Origin: CAYRML01 sp964425485
GTDB lineage: Bacteria > Bacillota > Dehalobacteriia > UBA4068
Reading direction: 5' to 3'
DNA length: 21,666 bases
NCBI GenBank assembly: GCA_964425485.1
Contig: CAYRML010000018.1
Location: forward strand, 1 to 21,666
The position numbers were made by a program, and so were the translations under genes. The notes under the pieces were generated by a model, which saw only the letters and a program-made list of their open reading frames with translations, did no database searches and had not been told where the DNA came from. Of this stretch, positions 15,433-21,666 are shown in pieces (the first letter of the stretch is position 1; each line of letters starts with the position of its first letter).

Positions 15433-15567
15433 TTATAAATGTTTAATCTCTTTTTCGCCGGCAGTCAATTCTAGACCTTTATTTTTAGCCTTGTTATACA
15501 AGATCATGCTCAATTGTTCCCCGGCAACTTTATCATATTGGATAAAATCCTCATTCCTTTGTTTTAA
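15433..15567 (-). other. Orphan coding-like stretch, possible gene remnant (44 codons)
   Basis: In one minus-strand frame, 44 codons lie between a TAA upstream and a TAA at 15435-15433. They read as a charged, helical peptide (DKVAGEQLSMILYNKAKNKG followed by LELTAGEKEIKHL) that looks more like protein than random AT-rich sequence. There is no ATG, GTG or TTG until TTG/ATG in EQLSM; GAGG stands five bases before an ATC codon. An ATG in another frame after AAAGGA stops after 14 codons, so a frameshifted gene is possible. I do not recognise the family. The rest of 15279-15699 holds AT-rich sequence and a weak hairpin at 15675-15693 that lacks a U tract. Confidence 0.3.
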
Positions 15568-15699
15568 TTATACATTGCTTATGTGAAGGCTGTATGAACA
15601 TCAACAAAACTTATCCGTCATCTTATATAAACATCCGGATCATAACCCATTCATACCGGAAAAGGCAACCTTATCAACTGTCTTTTCCAGTTGGTATTT

Positions 15700-16683
15700 T
15701 CAATAAATATCAATCAATTCCTGCAGTTGTCTTTTCATGTCTGCAATTACCGCCGGCGGCTCCAGAATTTTAGCGTCTTGCCCCATAGCAAATAGCCAAC
15801 CATAGAATTTAGGACTCAGCATCACCTGGACAACAGCGGTAAATTTGTCCTCATCTTTATGTGCAATTTTAACCTCTTTCCCGAAGCGATCAATAACTAC
15901 ACCGGCCAAATAATTAGCAAAACTAATTTTCAATTGATATTCCTGACCATTGAACATGCTAAATAATTTGCGTTCATAGATGGCCATATCAAAGGCCCGG
16001 AATCTGTCCTGACCTAAACGTTCCTCAGCACATAAATTTAGTTCTGTCATTTTATCAACCCGATAATGCTTGATGATATCATTCTCGGCATCAAAGGCTA
16101 CCAGATAATAGTTCTCATTATCAAAGGTCAAGGCGAAGGGGCTAACCTGATAGGGCAACCCACCCTTTTTGAATTGGCACTCCTTATCAGGCGTGTATTG
16201 AAAATATTTAAAGCTGATCTGCTGATTGGCGGTAATAGCATTATGCAGCTTGTCTACATTATAATAAATACTTTCATTCATACATTTAATACGATTGGAG
16301 ACATAAATCTGCCTGCGCAGCTGTTGTGATTCATAAGTGCTGGCAAAACTCTCCAGCTTTTTAATCAATTCCATTGATTTTTTATATGTAATAAACTTAC
16401 AGGACTGCACTCCATCGACCAAAAGTTTCAATTCCGGCAATTGGAAGGTGCGGCTCAAAATGTGATAGCCGGTAGGCTTGCCCTTGACCATCTCTATATC
16501 TATGCCAAAAGTACGCAAAGCCTCTATATCATCATAAATACTTTTACGCTCAGCATTAATGCCATATAGACTAAGCTCCTCTATGATCTGTTGTGATGTC
16601 AGAAGATGTTTTTCATCCGTTTTTTCCAAAAGTATCTTCATCAGATACAATATTTTCAGTTTCTGATTGGGCTTTTTAGCCAT
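15700..16683 (-). CDS. WYL-domain transcriptional regulator
   Basis: 327 aa, cytoplasmic. An N-terminal winged helix-turn-helix at about 1-70 with NAERKSIYDDIEALRTFG, the recognition-helix pattern of the YafY/DeoR-like group, then a linker and a WYL domain at about 135-225. NYYLVAFD at 191-198 sits where the W-Y-L residues normally lie, and HYRVDKM follows. A C-terminal WCX-like segment (KFYGWLFAMGQDAKILEPP) completes the protein. WYL proteins sense ligands such as nucleotides or oligonucleotides and repress or activate nearby genes; the target and ligand here are unknown. The ATG at 16683 has GGGAGG ten bases upstream; a GTG at 16692 would sit one base after that site, so it is rejected. The neighbours do not clearly point to a target. 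Confidence 0.92.
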   Translation of the reverse strand: MAKKPNQKLKILYLMKILLEKTDEKHLLTSQQIIEELSLYGINAERKSIYDDIEALRTFGIDIEMVKGKPTGYHILSRTFQLPELKLLVDGVQSCKFITYKKSMELIKKLESFASTYESQQLRRQIYVSNRIKCMNESIYYNVDKLHNAITANQQISFKYFQYTPDKECQFKKGGLPYQVSPFALTFDNENYYLVAFDAENDIIKHYRVDKMTELNLCAEERLGQDRFRAFDMAIYERKLFSMFNGQEYQLKISFANYLAGVVIDRFGKEVKIAHKDEDKFTAVVQVMLSPKFYGWLFAMGQDAKILEPPAVIADMKRQLQELIDIY

Positions 16684-16709
16684 CAGCTGCACACCTCCCT
16701 CTTTTATTG

Positions 16710-16718
16710 ATTATAGCA
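16710..16718 (-). promoter_or_regulatory. Extended -10 promoter of the WYL regulator
   Basis: On the minus strand TGCTATAAT (TGn plus a consensus -10) lies about 27 bases before the ATG. The -35 region (TTTTAT) is poor, as is common for extended -10 promoters. Confidence 0.6.
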
Positions 16719-16824
16719 AAACACATGTCCCATAAAACGGATTTTCGATCTCATTGTCCATTTGCTTCTATTTTAGCATGATATATAATAAAAAAAACTA
16801 TCAAATGGCTAGACAGTTGCTTAG

Positions 16825-16872
16825 ATATAAAAAGTCTTCCGGCTTTTCTGCAATAGAAAGCCGGAAGACTTT
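16825..16872 (-). terminator. Terminator of the riboswitch-controlled coiled-coil gene
   Basis: A 16-bp perfect stem: AAAGTCTTCCGGCTTT (16831-16846) and its exact complement (16857-16872), 10-base loop, then TTTTTATA on the minus strand. It starts 13 bases beyond the stop at 16886 and insulates the WYL gene downstream. Confidence 0.9.
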
Positions 16873-16885
16873 GATTTTCTGATGA

Positions 16886-18043
16886 TTATTCAGTTTCGGT
16901 TTCTGCTTCAGGCACTGGTTCTGTTTCCTGTTCCGGTTCCGGGTCGGTTCCCGGATCTATTTCTATGATTTGATTATCAGGATCCCATTCTACATCTACT
17001 TCTAAAGTCTCAGCAATAAATCTCAGAGGAACCATCGTTCTATTGTTCATCACTTCACCGGAAACATCGATGGCTGTTTCCACACCATCAACAAGCACCT
17101 TGTCCTCATCAAGCAAGAAAACTATCTCTTTCCCATCTTTTATGATAGTTACTGTATTTGTAGCAGAATCATAAGCAACTTCGGCTCCCAATCCTTCAGA
17201 AATGGCTCTTAAAGGAAGCAATGTCCTGCCGCTCTTGATAACGGGGGGAACATCAAATTTTATCTTACCATTTTTCAGGATGACATTCTCTACTGCAATA
17301 ACCTGCACGCCATCGACACCATTCATTTCTTGAGCAGTCAAAGCTAACTGATTCAATTCTTCCAATGTATATTGCTCTTTGATAACCAGTTTCATTTGTT
17401 CGATTTTTTGTTTGATTTCTGCTTTATAGGCTGTCTTTTGCTCTTCCATAGTTTGGAGCTGTGCTCGCAAAGTTGCCATCAATTCAGTATCACCACTTGC
17501 CTCAGCAGCTGCATATTGCGCTTCCAAAGCCACTATATCCAACTCCAACTGATCTTTTAACGCTTCTAAAGCATCCTTTTCTTGCTCAAGAGCATTTTTG
17601 GTTTGTATCCAGGCTTTTTCTTCTGTTTTAATTGCAGCCATCTGTTCTTCTAAAGCCGTAATTTGTTGTGTTAATTGGCCCATTTGCAACTCTATCTGGG
17701 CAGCAAGCTCCGTATCTCCATTGGTTATCGCAGCTTGGTATTCTTCTTGCAATGCTTCCATTTCTTTTTCCAAAGCTTGTTTTTCTGCTTTTATTTGTTT
17801 CTCTTCCCCACTGATGCCATTATTTTTGTTTTTCTCACCATTTCTGTTACTATTACCATTACTATTACCGTTGTTTTCCTTGTCCTTGTCCTTGTTTCCT
17901 CCTGCATTACTGCTGATGCTTATCTGATCCCCATTGCTATTTTGCGAAGAAGAAGCACTATTAGCAGCAGAAGCTGCCAGAGGGAAAACGATTACCAATG
18001 CCATTATCACTAATACAACTAGAAAACTTTTTTTAATTTTCAC
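16886..18043 (-). CDS. Secreted coiled-coil protein with copper amine oxidase N-type domains
   Basis: 385 aa. Signal peptide 1-26 (KKSFLVVLVIMALVIVFPLAASA) with cleavage near ASA, then an N/G/K-rich low-complexity stretch (about 48-76). A long coiled coil (80-225) holds two related repeats: EYQAAITNGDTELAAQI near 101 and QYAAAEASGDTELMATL near 176. Two stalk-type copper amine oxidase N domains (family PF07833) follow: SGRTLLPLRAISEGLGAEVA (271-290) and NNRTMVPLRFIAETLEVDVE (333-352). An acidic P/E/T tail (365-385) ends the chain, with no LPXTG or transmembrane anchor. These domains are common in secreted Firmicutes surface proteins and do not imply an oxidase. GTG start, AGGTG seven bases upstream. 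A c-di-GMP riboswitch and terminator in front tie it to the pilus operon control. Function unknown; matrix or adhesin role inferred. Confidence 0.85.
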   Translation of the reverse strand: MKIKKSFLVVLVIMALVIVFPLAASAANSASSSQNSNGDQISISSNAGGNKDKDKENNGNSNGNSNRNGEKNKNNGISGEEKQIKAEKQALEKEMEALQEEYQAAITNGDTELAAQIELQMGQLTQQITALEEQMAAIKTEEKAWIQTKNALEQEKDALEALKDQLELDIVALEAQYAAAEASGDTELMATLRAQLQTMEEQKTAYKAEIKQKIEQMKLVIKEQYTLEELNQLALTAQEMNGVDGVQVIAVENVILKNGKIKFDVPPVIKSGRTLLPLRAISEGLGAEVAYDSATNTVTIIKDGKEIVFLLDEDKVLVDGVETAIDVSGEVMNNRTMVPLRFIAETLEVDVEWDPDNQIIEIDPGTDPEPEQETEPVPEAETETE

Positions 18044-18067
18044 TTAGATACACCTCACTTGATTATT

Positions 18068-18108
18068 TTTAAAAACAAAAAAACCCTGCTTGGGCGCCAA
18101 ACAGAGTT
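18068..18108 (-). terminator. Riboswitch-linked terminator before the coiled-coil gene
   Basis: On the minus strand AACTCTGTTTGG (18108-18097) pairs over 12 bp (two G-U) with CCAAGCAGGGTT (18093-18082) around CGC, followed by TTTTTGTTTTT. It is a strong intrinsic terminator between the aptamer and the start codon. Its 5' strand can also pair in two blocks with the aptamer 3' side CCAAGG...GGGUU (18157-18142), a possible antiterminator. Confidence 0.88.
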
Positions 18109-18130
18109 AGTATAAATAAAAATATACTAC

Positions 18131-18217
18131 TGATATTCGGTAACCCGGCTACCTTGGTCTTATACCTTAAGGCCCGTGGCTTTGCGTCTCCGCTTTTCAA
18201 CGGATTTGCCTTTATCA
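18131..18217 (-). ncRNA. c-di-GMP-I (GEMM) riboswitch upstream of coiled-coil gene
   Basis: The minus-strand RNA reads UGAUAAAGGCAAAUCCG, a hairpin (UCCGUUGAAAAGCGGA), GACGCAAAGCCACGGGCC, UUAAGG..., then AAGGUAGCCGGGUUACCG and UAUCA. P1 is UGAUA (18217-18213) with UAUCA (18135-18131). The match to the class I core (GACGCAAAGCC, GGUAGC-GGGUUACCGA) is near textbook. It lies between a perfect promoter and a terminator that ends about 25 bases before the gene, so transcription control by c-di-GMP is expected. Confidence 0.95.
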
Positions 18218-18232
18218 AATATATTTGAGAAA

Positions 18233-18261
18233 ATTATAACTTTAATCGGCAATTTTGTCAA
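18233..18261 (-). promoter_or_regulatory. Consensus promoter of the riboswitch-controlled coiled-coil gene
   Basis: On the minus strand TTGACA (18261-18256), 17 bases, TATAAT (18238-18233): a perfect vegetative promoter, matching that of the pilus operon in every consensus position. The start should be near 18226, about 9 bases before P1 of the aptamer. Confidence 0.92.
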
Positions 18262-18382
18262 ATATTTTATAGTATTTTTCCAAAAAAAGGAATTATACAT
18301 AATAAGTTGAAATTATAAAATGCCTATTTAAAGTAAATTGATTGATATCCTGAAACTTATCATCATTGGAGGCATGACCATC

Positions 18383-19180
18383 ATGCTGATAAAGATAACA
18401 AAAAAGCAAAAAGGTTTTACATTGGTAGAACTTATCGTTGTGCTGGTTATTATCGCTGTTTTGGCTGCAATAGCCATACCTGCTATGACCGGCTACATCG
18501 ATAAAACTAAAAAAACAGCTATTTTAACAGAATGCAAAGCAGCAGTCACCTCAGCCCAAACATTATATTCCGAAAGACATGGAAGTAATAAACCAATCAC
18601 AACAGCTGAAATAAAAGCTTTATCTGAAGTTCCGGGGGAAATTTCAGGAATAGAAGTATCGGATGATATTTTGATCCATCTGACCTATACCAGAGATCCT
18701 TGGGTAGTAACATATTGCAAGATCCATCAAGCCTGCTCCCTTCATGATGAAACATATAATTTTAATGATTCCGGCAATGGTGGCGGTTCAGAAAATCCGG
18801 GGGGAACCGGCAATACTGTAAACTACTTCTATCTGGCCAATGATCCTCATTATAAAGTAGACACAATCGGAGATTTAGACACATATGATTTCAGCCAATA
18901 CGGATCTTTGATTCCCGAAGGCAGCGTATTCTATTGGCAAGGGGATTATTATTATACCAGGGATGATCAATACCTTACCAATAGCAGCGACAGAACCGCC
19001 TATATAAATTCATATGGCGTGAAAATAAACATCAATCAGTTTACGACACCCAGTACATCCACTGCACCGGGGGATATCAAGCTTGAAAACAATAGCGTCT
19101 ATGTCTTTTTCCCCTATCAAAGATTTGCCAATGATTATTCAGAAAGCAATTATTGGTTCCCTGTTGCCATAGAACCATAA
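18383..19180 (+). CDS. Second type IV pilin, large modular form
   Basis: 265 aa, the only clear plus-strand gene. Leader MLIKITKKQKG, cleavage after Gly11, then FTLVELIVVLVIIAVLAAIA and PAMTGYIDK, the same helix as PilA, with Glu at mature position 5. After about 85 residues of a PilA-like domain (with Cys51, Cys112 and Cys118), a Gly/Ser/Asn linker at 130-144 leads to an aromatic, charged C-terminal domain (145-265) containing SVFYWQGDYYYTRDD. It is thus a pilin with an added module, twice the usual length. The module could bind carbohydrate or surfaces, but I do not recognise its family. I chose ATG 18383, with GGAGG ten bases upstream; the earlier ATG in the longer frame sits one base after that site. 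It is divergent from the riboswitch gene; no clear promoter was found for it. Confidence 0.88.
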   Translation: MLIKITKKQKGFTLVELIVVLVIIAVLAAIAIPAMTGYIDKTKKTAILTECKAAVTSAQTLYSERHGSNKPITTAEIKALSEVPGEISGIEVSDDILIHLTYTRDPWVVTYCKIHQACSLHDETYNFNDSGNGGGSENPGGTGNTVNYFYLANDPHYKVDTIGDLDTYDFSQYGSLIPEGSVFYWQGDYYYTRDDQYLTNSSDRTAYINSYGVKININQFTTPSTSTAPGDIKLENNSVYVFFPYQRFANDYSESNYWFPVAIEP

Positions 19181-19230
19181 TTTAAAACCATCACGGCAAC
19201 TGCTATCGGATACTATATCTAAATAAGCTG

Positions 19231-19278
19231 AAAAAGCCGCTTAAGCTCATGTAAAAACATGGATTTAAGCGGCTTTTT
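19231..19278. terminator. Bidirectional terminator between the modular pilin and the betaine transporter
   Basis: AAAAAGCCGCTTAA (19231-19244) pairs with TTAAGCGGCTTTTT (19265-19278), a 14-bp stem, with a second small CATG hairpin in the loop. A and T tracts on both sides let it serve the plus-strand pilin and the minus-strand transporter operon. Confidence 0.92.
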
Positions 19279-19306
19279 ATCACTCTTTTATATTTATTTT
19301 AACTCA

Positions 19307-20206
19307 CTATTTATATTGTTCGGGCAGCCATTTGTTGATAAGGTTAGGATTATTATTCATCCATTCTCTGGCCACAGCCAAAGGATCTTTGCCGCTTTCT
19401 TCAATCGCGCCCATCAGATCACCGACTTCATCGGTAGTCATAGTCATATTGGAGAAAAATTCAGCAACTTCAGGCATATCTTCTGCTAGTCCCATTCTGC
19501 TTACAACATGCGCTTTTTCTTCTTCACCAAATATTTTCTTGGGATCTTCCAATATTTTCAGATCCCAACGAGCAAATTTCCAGTGAGGTGTCCAACCAGT
19601 CACTACGATAGGTTCATTTGCATCAATAGCTTTTTTCAATGCCGCAGTCATGGTTGGTCCGCTGCCGGAAACTAAAGTCATATCCAAGTCATATTCCTCG
19701 ATTGCGATTTCCGTAGCTTTCATCAAACCTGCCCCGGAATCAATACCAATGATTTGGCTATTAAACATTGCTTCGTTTCCTTTAAGATCCTCAACACTGT
19801 CAAGATCTACATAAGCAGGAACGACCAGACCCATTACAGCATTATCATACATTACGCCCATATCGACCAAATTCTCACCATATTTATCCATATAGTCTTT
19901 ATGTGTCATTGGCAGCCAAGCATCCAGAAAAACATCTGTGTTGCCAGCAGCAAGGGAAGTATAAACCGGAGCTGCGTCAGCCATTGTGATATTAACATCA
20001 TAACCCATTTTATCCTCTAAAATGACCGCAGCCAAATTAGACATAGCAATATCATCTGCCCAGTTTACACAACCGATAGTGACTGTGCCTTTAGCCTCTT
20101 GCTTATCCCCGGGGTTTTCTCCTTCGTTGTTGGTATTGCCACATCCGGCAAAAACAGCCAGACAGAGCATGGCAAAAACCATTACCAGTACTATTTTTTT
20201 TCTCAT
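19307..20206 (-). CDS. opuAC: Glycine betaine/osmoprotectant ABC transporter substrate-binding lipoprotein
   Basis: 299 aa, extracytoplasmic. Lipobox LAVFAGC with Cys22 as lipid anchor, then a short linker and the OpuAC/ProX fold. Aromatic residues for a quaternary-ammonium cage are visible: Trp49 (CVNWADD), Trp97 (FLDAWLPM), Trp205 and Trp209 (TGWTPHW), with Trp214 near. The protein captures betaine-like compounds and passes them to the permease. ATG 20206 is chosen because AAGGGTGA lies about eight bases upstream; a GTG at 20218 would touch that site. It is last in the operon, 20 bases after the permease, and ends before the bidirectional terminator. Exact substrate (betaine, carnitine, choline, proline betaine) cannot be told. 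Confidence 0.93.
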   Translation of the reverse strand: MRKKIVLVMVFAMLCLAVFAGCGNTNNEGENPGDKQEAKGTVTIGCVNWADDIAMSNLAAVILEDKMGYDVNITMADAAPVYTSLAAGNTDVFLDAWLPMTHKDYMDKYGENLVDMGVMYDNAVMGLVVPAYVDLDSVEDLKGNEAMFNSQIIGIDSGAGLMKATEIAIEEYDLDMTLVSGSGPTMTAALKKAIDANEPIVVTGWTPHWKFARWDLKILEDPKKIFGEEEKAHVVSRMGLAEDMPEVAEFFSNMTMTTDEVGDLMGAIEESGKDPLAVAREWMNNNPNLINKWLPEQYK

Positions 20207-20226
20207 TTTTGCAATCACCCTTTCTT

Positions 20227-21081
20227 TTATATTTTTTTAGATGCTTTTTTATCCCTTCTTTTATAACCGCCCAAGCCCTGTGTAATACGGTCTAAGAGCA
20301 TTGCTAAGATCACAACAGCAACACCGCCTTCAAATCCTAGGCCCATTTTCATCTGGGTTATCCCTTTCAATACCACATCGCCCAAGCCGCCGGAACCAAT
20401 CATGGCGGAAATTACGACCATAGAAAGCGAGAGCATGATTGTTTGGTTCAAACCTGCCAGGATAGTAGGCATAGCCAAAGGCATTTGCACTTTAAACAAT
20501 AATTGTCTGGAAGTAGAACCAAAAGCTTGAGCGGCTTCAATAACGTCTTTGGGGACTTGTCGAATACCAAGATTGGTCAAACGCACAACTGGCGGCATAG
20601 CAAAAATCACAGTAGCCACTATTCCCGGCGCTTGTCCTAAATCAAAAAAGTAGACGGCGGGAATCAAATACACAAAGGCCGGCATGGTTTGCATAAAGTC
20701 TAATATAGGGCGAATGATTTTATTCAAGACGCCATATCTTGACATCAAAATTCCCACAGGCAAGCCAATGATCACAGCAATCAAGGTCGCCGTTACAACA
20801 AGGGCCAAAGTGGACATCGTTTCCGGCCATAACCCCAAAGACTGGATCAGAAGCAAGCCCAGCACGGCAAAAATAGCCACACTTTTTTTCCTGGTCAGTC
20901 TCCAAGCTAACAAAGCCAAGGCTATGATGATAATAATCGGTGGTATGGTTGTAAATACAAATTCAAAACCGCCTACCGTTGTCATAAGCATAGTCTTTAA
21001 GCCATTGAAAAAGCTGGCAAAGTTGGCTGTCAAATAATCGATGCCGGTTTCAACATACTCTCCCAGAGGAATTCTAATCAT
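20227..21081 (-). CDS. opuAB: Glycine betaine/osmoprotectant ABC transporter permease
   Basis: 284 aa, ProW/OpuAB type inner-membrane permease with about six to seven hydrophobic segments. The EAA loop that contacts the ATPase is at 182-201 (EAAQAFGSTSRQLLFKVQMP). MQTMPAFVYLIPAVYFF and SLSMVVISAMIGSGGLGDVV are family hallmarks. The C terminus is basic (KRRDKKASKKI). Its start overlaps the ATPase stop by eight bases, which suggests translational coupling. It forms the membrane path for the substrate caught by the lipoprotein encoded next. Confidence 0.95.
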   Translation of the reverse strand: MIRIPLGEYVETGIDYLTANFASFFNGLKTMLMTTVGGFEFVFTTIPPIIIIIALALLAWRLTRKKSVAIFAVLGLLLIQSLGLWPETMSTLALVVTATLIAVIIGLPVGILMSRYGVLNKIIRPILDFMQTMPAFVYLIPAVYFFDLGQAPGIVATVIFAMPPVVRLTNLGIRQVPKDVIEAAQAFGSTSRQLLFKVQMPLAMPTILAGLNQTIMLSLSMVVISAMIGSGGLGDVVLKGITQMKMGLGFEGGVAVVILAMLLDRITQGLGGYKRRDKKASKKI

Positions 21082-21666
21082 TGGACCACTCCTCTCCCAA
21101 TATCCCGGCCAGGACGGAAACTTTATAGATGATTCCTAAAACTCTATTATCCTCATCAGTTACCACAACCGGATACTTAGAATTGATGGATAGCGGCATA
21201 ATTTCCTCGATAGAAAAATCGGGAGCAACAGTGCTGACATCGGGATCAATGATTTCCTCCAGGTCATTTTTGTTTTCTTTTAGTAAACGGACCGCCGCAT
21301 CCACCGTGATAATCCCTTGTAAACGCAGATCCTTATCCGTAACAAAAATGCTGGAAATGGAGGCCTCTTTCATTTTTCTGACGGCGATCCTGGCACCGAC
21401 TTTAGAGGATATAATGGGATCCGGCATCTTCATAATCGATGCCGCGGTCATAACCTTGGCACGGTTGACATCGCGAACAAATTCCCTTACATAATCATTG
21501 GCCGGATTTTTTAATATCTCTTCCGGCGTATCGATCTGAACAATACTGCCGTCCTTCATCACAGCAATTCTGTCACCTATTTTTAAGGCCTCATCCAAAT
21601 CATGAGTAATAAAAATAATAGTCTTGCGCATCCTGGCTTGCAAAGCCAGCAATTCGTTTTGCATTT
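21074..21666 (-). CDS. opuAA: Glycine betaine/osmoprotectant ABC transporter ATPase, C-terminal part
   Basis: Only the C-terminal 197 or so codons are present; the 5' end, with Walker A, signature and Walker B, lies beyond the right edge. The visible part opens with the H-loop FITHDLDEA, then DRIAVMKDGSIVQIDTPEEI, the standard end of the nucleotide-binding domain. Two CBS domains follow (IISSKVGARIAVRKMKEASI... and VSTVAPDFSIEEIMPLSINS...), ending VLGIIYKVSVLAGILGEE. CBS domains in the OpuA ATPase sense ionic strength or c-di-AMP, so activity may respond to osmotic state; that is family knowledge, not seen here. ATG at 21664 inside the gene is not the true start. Confidence 0.93.
   Translation of the reverse strand, partial: MQNELLALQARMRKTIIFITHDLDEALKIGDRIAVMKDGSIVQIDTPEEILKNPANDYVREFVRDVNRAKVMTAASIMKMPDPIISSKVGARIAVRKMKEASISSIFVTDKDLRLQGIITVDAAVRLLKENKNDLEEIIDPDVSTVAPDFSIEEIMPLSINSKYPVVVTDEDNRVLGIIYKVSVLAGILGEEWSND

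Noticed and set aside
15368..15586. Plus-strand 72-codon open frame
   Set aside because: No ribosome site, random-looking composition, and it overlaps the more protein-like minus-strand stretch.
15675..15693. Hairpin after the WYL gene as its terminator
   Set aside because: CAACTG/CAGTTG stem only 6 bp, overlaps the gene end region and lacks a U tract.
17860..17895. Possible phase-variable repeat (ttgtcc units) in the coiled-coil gene
   Set aside because: Only about three imperfect units, coding for a K/D/N-rich linker; too short to call slippage-prone.
18262..18382. Promoter or riboswitch for the plus-strand pilin
   Set aside because: Several AT-rich -10-like boxes but no -35 at proper spacing and no GEMM core on the plus strand.

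Overview
The window reads as chromosome of a low-GC, endospore-former-like Firmicute (Clostridia or Negativicutes; the sequence alone does not decide which). Evidence: strong GGAGG-type ribosome binding sites, frequent TTG and GTG starts, consensus vegetative promoters (TTGACA-17-TATAAT), a T-box leader, and intrinsic terminators with long U tracts. No rRNA, tRNA, CRISPR array, insertion sequence or phage gene was seen. Almost everything is on the minus strand; the one clear exception is a pilin gene at 18383..19180.

Region 1 (1..9877, minus) is a nearly complete type IV pilus operon. In transcription order: promoter, c-di-GMP-I riboswitch with terminator, pilA, a perfect 32-bp palindrome, pilD, pilC, pilM, pilN, pilO, a large PilX-like minor pilin with a beta-repeat stalk, two small minor pilins, pilB, and the start of pilT running off the left edge. 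PilB carries an MshEN-type N-terminal domain, so c-di-GMP may act both on transcription and on the assembly motor.

Region 2 (9994..15278, minus) is a serine-linked operon: promoter, T-box leader (probable tRNA-Ser sensor), serC, serA, an aldehyde dehydrogenase, a DUF1015 protein, and a palindromic terminator. The last two genes have no assigned step in serine synthesis, and no serB is present in the window.

Region 3 (15279..16718) holds a WYL-domain regulator and a short orphan coding-like stretch. Region 4 (16825..19278) has a secreted coiled-coil protein with copper-amine-oxidase-N-type domains under a second c-di-GMP-I riboswitch. Divergent from it is a second, modular pilin whose N-terminal helix is nearly the same as PilA. 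Together with Region 1 this looks like a c-di-GMP controlled surface/attachment module split by the serine operon.

Region 5 (19307..21666, minus) is a glycine betaine/osmoprotectant ABC transporter: ATPase with CBS domains (partial), permease and substrate-binding lipoprotein.
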